Assembly: GCA_021846145.1 (NCBI GenBank)
Contig: JAJZCJ010000020.1
Span: forward strand, 1-20,377
Direction of reading: 5' to 3'
DNA length: 20,377 nucleotides
Source: Bacillota bacterium
GTDB lineage: Bacteria; Bacillota; Bacilli; Alicyclobacillales; SLC66
Shown piece by piece: positions 1-4,958 of the stretch; the stretch's first letter is position 1, and every line of letters begins with the position of its first letter. Below the pieces are notes generated by a model, which did not search any database, was not told the origin of the DNA, and saw nothing but the letters and a program-made list of their open reading frames with translations. The translations under genes were made by a program, and so were the position numbers.

Positions 1-389
1 AACACGTCGATCGAGTAGAGTTTGTCTCCTTTGTCATTGAAAAGGTTCCTCTGCTCATCATTGGTCGACATGGCATGATAGCGCGACTCCCTCAAAACAA
101 TGTGACACAAAAGTTCTCCCAACCGGCAGAGATAATAAACGCCTTGCGGGGTTTCTTTACTCAGCAAGAGACCTTATACTTATTCATTAACTTGCCTAAT
201 CTACCGGTGCCCCAACATGTCAGCGATCTCATTGAAGAAATTGCTGATAAACTGCAAACGGCAGAAAACATCCGCCGCCAAATTGATGATGCACTTGATC
301 AACGCGACCAAGCAGCTTTTTTACGATGGACACAGCAACTAAGGACGCTGGAAGCTAAAGATTCTTCGTCACTCATTTGCGGATCTTAA
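1..389 (+). CDS. ypiB: YpiB-like UPF0302/IDEAL-domain protein, 5' end missing
   Basis: The reading frame is open from base 3 to the stop at 387-389, so the gene starts upstream of the window. The internal ATG at 75 is probably not the start. The C-terminus carries an IDEAL-type motif (RRQIDDALDQRDQAAF, then a leucine-rich helix), as at the end of Bacillus YpiB. The preceding part (VEFVSFVIEK, then a segment reading LYLFINLPN) resembles the end of the UPF0302 domain. From memory of the family, full-length YpiB is about 180 residues, so roughly the first third is missing here. The biochemical role is not established. The gene is followed after 18 bases by a DUF3055-like gene on the same strand, probably in one transcript. 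The family call rests on motif recall, not on an alignment. Confidence 0.72.
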   Translation, partial: HVDRVEFVSFVIEKVPLLIIGRHGMIARLPQNNVTQKFSQPAEIINALRGFFTQQETLYLFINLPNLPVPQHVSDLIEEIADKLQTAENIRRQIDDALDQRDQAAFLRWTQQLRTLEAKDSSSLICGS

Positions 390-407
390 CACACAGGAGC
401 GATACGT

Positions 408-677
408 ATGGACACCACATTAGACATCATGTATGACAACACTGAAATTGCACCAACTCGTTTTATTGGATTTGTGGGAGATCACAGCCGCTTTGACTTA
501 GCCATCATCACCACGAATAATTTCTTTGGCAAAAAAATGGTGTGCTGCCTTCAGACGGGCCGATCTGCCATTTTAAGTGCACAAGAGGCAGAAGAGGCAG
601 AGTACATCCAAACAGCATTTCAAGTTAGCCAAGAAGAAGCGGGCGAACTTTCGTTGTTTTTATCCACCAATTTGTAA
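408..677 (+). CDS. DUF3055 (SAV0927-like) family small protein
   Basis: An 89-residue soluble acidic protein. The SD AGGAG sits 10 bases before the ATG. The pattern RFIGFVGDHSRFDLAII, then a TNNFFGKKMVCCLQTGR stretch, then an acidic helix ending in a short EEAGELSLFL tail, matches my memory of DUF3055 proteins of Bacilli. Length also fits (about 90 residues). No enzymatic motif is visible, and two adjacent cysteines lie in the middle. It follows the ypiB-like gene by 18 bases and is probably co-transcribed with it. The gene ends 24 bases from the end of the convergent minus-strand gene at 702. Function unknown. Confidence 0.6.
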   Translation: MDTTLDIMYDNTEIAPTRFIGFVGDHSRFDLAIITTNNFFGKKMVCCLQTGRSAILSAQEAEEAEYIQTAFQVSQEEAGELSLFLSTNL

Positions 678-701
678 AAGCACAGGGTCGCACTCCATTT
701 A

Positions 702-1160
702 TCAGGAATCAAAGGTCAACATTCCTTGATACCGTTCGGTAAATGCGGCTGCGACCCGACCGTGTTCTTGTTTCTCCTCCACTGCTTCGAGCGTCGCTCC
801 CGGCCCTTCCCCTACGACACGCAAAAAATACAGTGTTCGCGCTGCTTGCCCTCGAGGATAATAGGCACCATACCACTCATCGCCCACCATGAACAAGGCA
901 CCGAGTGCTAATTTGAGCGGTGATCCACCTGATTCAGTGAGTTCCACAAAAAAAACAGTCTCCACTTTATCCTGCACTTGTTCTACATACAATTTGCCGG
1001 GGTACTCCAGTACCAATCCATCTTCTTTGTCGTCATTGATCAAGAACCATAGCCAATGATCGTCACGTTCAAAACGCACGAGCAAAAGCTGATTGTCCTC
1101 AAAAAAGAACGCACAATGTTCTGCATTCTTAAATTGTATTAGTGGATCGGTTCGCTCCAT
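702..1160 (-). CDS. hypothetical protein with DUF1292-like C-terminal half
   Basis: A 152-residue acidic soluble protein, not confidently recognised. Residues about 65-150 follow the DUF1292 pattern: a first strand (TVFFVELTESGG), an F.V....Y core (FMVGDEWYGAYY), a YFLRV strand, then a helix with repeated Glu that ends the domain. The DUF1292 gene at 2030 shows the same order (FEVNTNLYAV, YIFRV). The first 60 residues are rich in aromatic residues (HWLWFL) and could be a second, diverged copy. The start is the ATG at 1160. A weak SD (AGGG) overlaps the stop of the 40-codon gene just upstream, so the two are probably translationally coupled. No catalytic motif is seen. Confidence 0.6.
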   Translation of the reverse strand: MERTDPLIQFKNAEHCAFFFEDNQLLLVRFERDDHWLWFLINDDKEDGLVLEYPGKLYVEQVQDKVETVFFVELTESGGSPLKLALGALFMVGDEWYGAYYPRGQAARTLYFLRVVGEGPGATLEAVEEKQEHGRVAAAFTERYQGMLTFDS

Positions 1161-1169
1161 TTATATACC

Positions 1170-1292
1170 CTACGCGCGAATTGCTCTTGATTGCTTATCT
1201 AGAGCCTTATTCACGTTCTCCTCTGTAATCGTGCTACAAACATATAGCATCGCAAGACCAGCAAGCATTGCCGCAATAGTACCCACAACCAT
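1170..1292 (-). CDS. 40-residue single-span membrane protein
   Basis: A short open frame begins with ATG at 1292 behind a near-perfect SD, AGGAGGG (bases 1305-1299 read on the minus strand), with 6 bases of spacing. It encodes one hydrophobic helix (MVVGTIAAMLAGLAMLYVC) followed by a charged tail (TITEENVNKALDKQSR) and stops with TAG. The small size, the transmembrane helix at the N-terminus and the excellent ribosome site support a real gene rather than chance. The stop is 9 bases before the start of the DUF1292-like gene at 1160, so the two form an operon. A possible -10 (TATAAC) lies at 1328-1323 on the minus strand. Function unknown. Confidence 0.62.
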   Translation of the reverse strand: MVVGTIAAMLAGLAMLYVCSTITEENVNKALDKQSRAIRA

Positions 1293-1384
1293 GACTTTCC
1301 CTCCTTTATATTATGATGTATCGTTATATTACCACAAGACGTTCATGAAGAGACTAAAAGCCATTATTCTGTCACGAATGTGTC

Positions 1385-1393
1385 TGTTATAAT
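1385..1393 (+). promoter_or_regulatory. extended -10 promoter
   Basis: TGTTATAAT is a perfect TGnTATAAT extended -10. It has no good -35 upstream, which is usual for this promoter class. A start near 1400 would give a leader of about 25 bases to the ATG at 1426. Confidence 0.6.
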
Positions 1394-1425
1394 AATGTGG
1401 AACTTACAGTGAGGAGTGGATGCAG

Positions 1426-1626
1426 ATGAACAGACCTCTAAGGTATACCCTGTTTGCGCTGGTTTTTTTGTTTGGATTTACCGGCTTTTTAGTGGAAACC
1501 CCGATCATGAAAATTAGCATGATAATACTTGCTGTGTTCATAGGGGTATTAGCTGATGGAATAGATAATCTGAAAGACAGACCATTTCAGCGGTATAATG
1601 AGCTTCATGGCCACTATAAAAAGTAG
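1426..1626 (+). CDS. 66-residue two-helix membrane protein
   Basis: Two hydrophobic stretches are visible: residues about 6-22 (YTLFALVFLFGFTGFLV) and 26-44 (PIMKISMIILAVFIGVLA). They are joined by a very short loop and followed by a charged tail containing DNLKDRPFQRYNELHGHYKK. Two ATG codons lie close together at 1420 and 1426. The SD GAGGAG at 1411-1416 is only 3 bases from the first but 9 from the second, so 1426 is preferred. I do not recognise the family. The gene is 27 bases ahead of the ymcA-like gene and probably shares its transcript from the extended -10 promoter at 1385. Confidence 0.6.
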   Translation: MNRPLRYTLFALVFLFGFTGFLVETPIMKISMIILAVFIGVLADGIDNLKDRPFQRYNELHGHYKK

Positions 1627-1653
1627 GCCAGCACACGAAAAGGAGAGATGAAA

Positions 1654-1950
1654 TTGGAACTACGCAATGATATTTTAAAGCGTGCCACCGAACTAGGTGC
1701 ACTTTTAGCACAAACTGAAGAGGTCGTTGACTTTAAAACGGCAGAACAGTCGCTTTTACAACATCCTGTGGCAAAAGAAAAACTTGACCAACTTAAAGCA
1801 ATGAATGGCGATCAAGAAGCCGTAGATAAGACACTTCAAGAGCTCGATACCATCCCGGAAGTACAGAATTTCCAAAAATCCCAAGAACAAGTGCAAGCGT
1901 TGCTTCAAACTGTTTCTCAAATCGTGGCAAACAGCGTGATGAATACCTAA
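1654..1950 (+). CDS. ymcA: YmcA/YlbF-family regulator, short and cysteine-free
   Basis: A helical protein of 98-100 residues matching the YlbF/YmcA fold family. It is closest in memory to Bacillus YmcA (RicA): TEEVVDFKTAEQ near the start, VAKEKLDQLKAMN in the middle, and a conserved IPEVQNFQKSQEQVQALL segment before the last helix. YmcA works with YlbF and YaaT in the Ric complex, which affects RNA processing by RNase Y, competence, biofilm formation and sporulation. Here the protein ends right after the helical domain, lacks the Cys-containing tail of Bacillus YmcA, and has no cysteine at all. The ATG at 1648 lies only 2 bases after the SD AGGAG, while the TTG at 1654 lies 8 bases after it, so TTG is preferred; starting at 1648 would add two residues. 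Confidence 0.7.
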   Translation: MELRNDILKRATELGALLAQTEEVVDFKTAEQSLLQHPVAKEKLDQLKAMNGDQEAVDKTLQELDTIPEVQNFQKSQEQVQALLQTVSQIVANSVMNT

Positions 1951-1951
1951 T

Positions 1952-1981
1952 TTGACCACTTGATATAGCAAATGCTATGAT
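1952..1981 (+). promoter_or_regulatory. sigma-A-type promoter with palindrome over the -10
   Basis: TTGACC (1952-1957), an 18-base spacer and TATGAT (1976-1981) form a good housekeeping promoter ahead of the His-rich DUF1292 gene. A dyad, ATAGCA-AA-TGCTAT (1965-1978), overlaps the spacer and -10, where a repressor could bind. The promoter lies directly after the ymcA-like stop codon. Confidence 0.55.
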
Positions 1982-2029
1982 GTACACGCATATTTGCAAA
2001 GAAACGCCTTGAAAAGAGGGATCTGACAC

Positions 2030-2386
2030 TTGGCAAACGACCATGACCATAATCATGACCACAGCCACGATCACAATCACGATCATCATGACCACGACCA
2101 CGATCATGATCAAGATCAGGATGATATAGTGATTCTGGAAGATGAAGAAGGCAATGAACACGAGTTTATCATTGCTGAAACTTTTGAGGTCAACACGAAC
2201 CTCTATGCAGTACTCGTATCTGCGGATGGCACTTCAGAGGAAGGATACATCTTCCGAGTCGAAGAGAAAGAAGAAGAGGGAGATACTTTCCTTGACTTTG
2301 TTCCCATCGAAGATGATCAAGAGTGGAAAGAAGTAGAAGCCGTATACAACGAACTAATTGAAGAAGACGAAGAAGACGCTGACTAA
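2030..2386 (+). CDS. DUF1292 protein with His/Asp-rich N-terminal extension
   Basis: A 118-residue protein starting with TTG behind the SD AGAGGG (2015-2020, 9 bases away). Residues 4-31 are an almost pure alternation of His with Asp/Asn, holding 12 histidines (4-27), then Gln/Asp. Residues about 32-115 form a DUF1292 domain of the Bacillus YrzB type: VILEDEEGNEHEF, FEVNTNLYAVL, EEGYIFRVEEK and an acidic C-terminal helix. The function of DUF1292 is unknown. The His tract has the look of a transition-metal-binding segment, as in metallochaperones and metal exporters, but that is inference. It has its own promoter at 1952 and ends in a strong terminator that starts inside its last codons. Confidence 0.8.
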   Translation: MANDHDHNHDHSHDHNHDHHDHDHDHDQDQDDIVILEDEEGNEHEFIIAETFEVNTNLYAVLVSADGTSEEGYIFRVEEKEEEGDTFLDFVPIEDDQEWKEVEAVYNELIEEDEEDAD

Positions 2387-2405
2387 TTGTCAGCGTCTTT
2401 TTTCA
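2371..2405 (+). terminator. intrinsic terminator of the DUF1292 gene
   Basis: AGACGCTGAC (2374-2383), a TAATT loop and GTCAGCGTCT (2389-2398) form a perfect 10-bp stem, extendable by A-T pairs, followed by a run of T to 2402. The stop codon TAA lies in the loop. Because birA ends at 2412 on the other strand, and the reverse reading has a T/C-rich stretch after the stem, it may serve both genes. Confidence 0.88.
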
Positions 2406-2411
2406 CTTTTG

Positions 2412-3404
2412 TCATGATATCACATGCGCGCAAAGTATATCGCCACTGTATAATTTTTTTATTTGACGATCCGCTAATCTCACCACCAACGCCCCATCGT
2501 CAGCGATATCTTCAGCAATGCCTGCTATTTTCATGGAACCTACATCAACTTCCACAAATTTACCGATCGTCACACTATGATCCCTAATATAATTCAGCAC
2601 CGCCGAGAAATCTCCACCTTTACAATAAGAGTCGTATAATGTTTCAAAAGCCAGCAGCACATCGGCCACTACCTGCGCGCGCTTAATCGGCTTACCCACT
2701 ATTTCATGGAGTGAACAGACATTTGATTGCAACGAATCAGGGAACATGGCGGGCAACGTGTTCGCGTTAATTCCCACGCCAACGATGATATACTGAATTA
2801 AATTGCCTTCGGCACTGACTTCAGTAAGAATGCCGCTGATTTTTTTGCCATTAAATAATACATCATTCGGCCATTTTATCTGCACTTGCGCATTGGATAA
2901 AGCGGCAAGTGACTTTGCCACAGCGACAGCAGCAAGTGAGGTGAGTTTAGAAGCTTCAGCAATTGAAAGTGAAGGACGGATAATGAGGGACATCAAGATC
3001 CCTGATTTTGGCGGAGAAATCCACTTTCTATTAAACCTGCCGCGACCTTGCGTTTGCTCATCGGCAATCACCAAAGTGCCATCCAAAGCCCCCTCCTCCG
3101 CTAATATACGCGCCACACTATTCGTAGAATCCACTATCTCTCGATAAGCGACATGCCTTCCTAGTACGCTTGATGTAATGCATGCTTTGAGTTCGTGGGC
3201 CGTCACAAAATCAACAGAATCATCTAGCCGATACCCTTTGTTTGTGACAGCCTCCACGCGATACCCTTGACTTTGTAACGCGTGGATATGTTTCCAAACT
3301 GCTGTTCGGCTTGTATGAAGCGATGCACAGATCTCTTTGCTTGATACAAATTTCCCCTGCGCGTTTTTCAACATGTCCAACACCATCTCTCGCGTGGAAC
3401 TCAC
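2412..3404 (-). CDS. birA: BirA: biotin--protein ligase and biotin repressor
   Basis: About 330 residues with the bifunctional class II layout. There is an N-terminal winged helix (about 5-60, SSKEICASLHTSRTAVWKHI), a catalytic domain with GRGRFNRKW (120-128, the biotinyl-AMP loop), KWPNDV (177-182) and GVGIN (209-213), and a small C-terminal domain. It makes biotinyl-5'-AMP and biotinylates carboxylase carrier lysines. With excess biotin it dimerises and binds operators such as the one at 4060-4093. The frame opens at a TTG at 3410 directly touching the SD GGGGAG; the GTG at 3404 is 6 bases away and is preferred. It follows bioY by 18 bases in one operon, so it should repress its own synthesis. 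The GRGR motif has Asn where many homologues have Gly. Confidence 0.95.
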   Translation of the reverse strand: MSSTREMVLDMLKNAQGKFVSSKEICASLHTSRTAVWKHIHALQSQGYRVEAVTNKGYRLDDSVDFVTAHELKACITSSVLGRHVAYREIVDSTNSVARILAEEGALDGTLVIADEQTQGRGRFNRKWISPPKSGILMSLIIRPSLSIAEASKLTSLAAVAVAKSLAALSNAQVQIKWPNDVLFNGKKISGILTEVSAEGNLIQYIIVGVGINANTLPAMFPDSLQSNVCSLHEIVGKPIKRAQVVADVLLAFETLYDSYCKGGDFSAVLNYIRDHSVTIGKFVEVDVGSMKIAGIAEDIADDGALVVRLADRQIKKLYSGDILCAHVIS

Positions 3405-3422
3405 AGACAACTCCCCTTTGTA

Positions 3423-4016
3423 TTAATCCAGTGTAACGACCTTTGTATGCCGATTCCCGATCAGTGAAGAAGATGGATATATTTTTCTTATTGGCACCAC
3501 AATTAATGTAGCAACGATTGCTTTTAGCACATCCCCGGGCAAATACGGATAACACCCTAGCACCATCGCTTTAGAAAATGAAATTTTCAGCACATGCGCT
3601 AACCATGGAACACCGAAAAAATACATGAATAGTGAACCAAACACCTCAATAACCAAAAAGGTGAGTACATACGAGCGAATACCTTGACTCTTTATTTTTG
3701 ACATAAAAAAACCGATAAGCAGTGCGGCAAATGGCCAACTCCAGACAAAGCCAGCACTAGGCCCCAAAATCACTGCAAGTCCACCCGTTCCTCCGATGAA
3801 TGGCAGCCCAAGTGTCGCCAACACAATCACCAATAACACGCTAAAAAACCCATATCCTGCTCCCAAAAACGCACCCGCCAACATAATAGCCAACGTAGCT
3901 AAAGTAATCGGTACAGGAGTAAATCCTAAATTGATATTTAAAAAACCAAAAACAACAAGCAATGCCGCAAACAAGGCACTAAAAACAATCCCGCGAACAG
4001 TAAGTTGAAACTTCAT
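3423..4016 (-). CDS. bioY: BioY: biotin-binding S component of an ECF transporter
   Basis: A 197-residue protein with about six transmembrane helices. It shows the BioY signatures: FTPVPITLATLAIMLAGAFLG (residues 32-52), the Gly-rich FIGGTGGLAVILGPSAGF stretch (73-90), and a YLPGDVLK motif (158-165) of the biotin-binding face. Length is normal for the family. BioY captures biotin in the membrane and needs an energising EcfA-EcfA'-EcfT module for ATP-driven transport. The SD GAAGGGG is 4 bases before the ATG. It is the first gene of the bioY-birA operon, read from a candidate promoter at 4106-4098 that crosses the BirA operator. The ECF module reads the opposite way from the same intergenic region. 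Confidence 0.95.
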   Translation of the reverse strand: MKFQLTVRGIVFSALFAALLVVFGFLNINLGFTPVPITLATLAIMLAGAFLGAGYGFFSVLLVIVLATLGLPFIGGTGGLAVILGPSAGFVWSWPFAALLIGFFMSKIKSQGIRSYVLTFLVIEVFGSLFMYFFGVPWLAHVLKISFSKAMVLGCYPYLPGDVLKAIVATLIVVPIRKIYPSSSLIGNRHTKVVTLD

Positions 4017-4024
4017 GATTCCCC

Positions 4025-4052
4025 TTCACCCCATTATTTGATATGCTATAAA
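4025..4052 (+). promoter_or_regulatory. candidate rightward bio promoter
   Basis: TTCACC (4025-4030, 4 of 6 to the -35 consensus), a 16-base spacer and an extended -10, TGCTATAAA (4044-4052). The predicted start near 4059 falls at the left edge of the BirA operator, and the transcript would run through the operator into ecfA1 with a leader of about 80 bases. Confidence 0.55.
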
Positions 4053-4059
4053 TCAGAGT

Positions 4060-4093
4060 ATTGTTAACCTATTATTTTTAACAAGTTAACAAT
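4060..4093. promoter_or_regulatory. BirA (BioO-type) operator
   Basis: ATTGTTAAC (4060-4068) and GTTAACAAT (4085-4093) are perfect 9-base inverted half-sites separated by 16 bases. This is the half-site sequence and spacing known for the biotin repressor in Bacilli and close to the E. coli bio operator. It lies in the intergenic region between bioY-birA and the ECF module, so one site can control both. Confidence 0.92.
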
Positions 4094-4097
4094 TGGG

Positions 4098-4106
4098 ATT
4101 GTAGCA
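4098..4106 (-). promoter_or_regulatory. candidate leftward bio promoter (extended -10)
   Basis: On the minus strand bases 4106 to 4098 read TGCTACAAT, an extended -10 with one mismatch to TGnTATAAT. The predicted start near 4091 lies inside the right half of the BirA operator. Transcription would cross the operator toward bioY with a leader of about 75 bases. The -35 is poor; TTGCAT at 15-base spacing is the best seen. Confidence 0.5.
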
Positions 4107-4139
4107 TATATTACTACTATGCAAAAGAGGAAAAATCGC

Positions 4140-4958
4140 ATGAATCATGATCACCCACTAGTGAAGCTAGAAAATGTCTCGGTCGCCTTCGATCACACAC
4201 CAACGATTCACAATGTACTTTGCGATATTAATCTTGCCATTGCACAAGGGGAATGGGTGGGTATTGTAGGCAAAAACGGAAGTGGAAAAAGTACACTCGC
4301 CAAAGTAATAGCCGAAATTTGTCCCCTCTCCCGAGGAAAAATAAGCATCAATAACCGATCAGTACAGATGGTATTTCAAAACCCAGAAGCACAAATAGTG
4401 GCAGAAACTGTATTTGAAGAAGTTTGTTTTGGATTAGAAAATCAATCGTTCGATCCTTCTTTGATGAAAAATCGCGTGCGCGAAGTGTTGCAACAAGTCG
4501 GCCTGCGCGTCCCTCTTGATCAACCCATTAGTAGTCTGTCTGGAGGCCAGAAACAACTTTTAAATATTGCCAGTTGTCTTGCGGTAGATGCGTCCTTACT
4601 CATTTTTGATGAAGCAACAGCCATGCTAGATCCCTTAGCAAGAACCAAGATAATAGAAATTGCTCGTCAATTGCACACAAATGGACAGACAATCATGTGG
4701 ATTACACAATGGATGGAAGAACTCGCTTGGGTTGACCGTGTGATTGTCCTTGAAGATGGCAAAATAGTATTTAACGGTGATCGTCAAGCCTTTTTTTATA
4801 CAACAATCGAGGGATCAAAAATAAGTCCATGTGAACAACTTGGGTTTACACTGCCTTATGTAGTGCAAGTTGCAAAACACCTGCTCGCGCTTGGCCAATC
4901 ACTCGCCTTTTTGCCAATTTCTGCAGAACAACTCGTACAGGTGGTAAAAAATAGATGA
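4140..4958 (+). CDS. ecfA1: ECF transporter ATPase EcfA1 (biotin module)
   Basis: A 272-residue cytoplasmic ABC ATPase of the ECF/CbiO type: Walker A GKNGSGKST (44-52), Q-loop VFQNPEAQIVAETV (78-91, the PE-Q pattern typical of EcfA), signature LSGGQ (133-137), Walker B LLIFDE (153-158) with the catalytic Glu, and a D-loop. The H-loop is unusual: it reads WITQWMEE, with Gln190 where His is expected. The ATG at 4119 is in frame, but the SD AGAGG (4126-4130) is 9 bases before the ATG at 4140, which is therefore preferred. The stop overlaps the next gene's ATG (ATGA), so the two are translationally coupled. It pairs with the EcfA2 half of the next protein to power BioY, by context. Confidence 0.9.
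   Translation: MNHDHPLVKLENVSVAFDHTPTIHNVLCDINLAIAQGEWVGIVGKNGSGKSTLAKVIAEICPLSRGKISINNRSVQMVFQNPEAQIVAETVFEEVCFGLENQSFDPSLMKNRVREVLQQVGLRVPLDQPISSLSGGQKQLLNIASCLAVDASLLIFDEATAMLDPLARTKIIEIARQLHTNGQTIMWITQWMEELAWVDRVIVLEDGKIVFNGDRQAFFYTTIEGSKISPCEQLGFTLPYVVQVAKHLLALGQSLAFLPISAEQLVQVVKNR

Noticed and set aside
700..730. Possible bidirectional terminator between the convergent genes ending at 677 and 702
   Set aside because: TATCAGGAAT and ATTCCTTGATA pair only with a bulged base, there is no T-run on either side, and the arms lie in the last codons of the minus-strand gene.
1093..1392. 99-codon plus-strand frame between the DUF1292-like gene and the two-helix protein
   Set aside because: No SD, no recognisable composition. 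It overlaps the better-supported 40-residue minus-strand gene and the start of the 702-1160 gene.
1793..2161. Minus-strand open frame opposite the His-rich tract, giving a Val/Met/Ile-rich peptide
   Set aside because: It is the complement of the CAT/GAC repeat. It has no convincing ribosome site and overlaps two well-supported genes on the other strand.
3020..3050. Asn in the BirA GRGRFNRKW loop as a catalytic defect
   Set aside because: The glycine at this place varies among Gram-positive BirA proteins (Ser is recalled in B. subtilis), and all other key motifs are intact.
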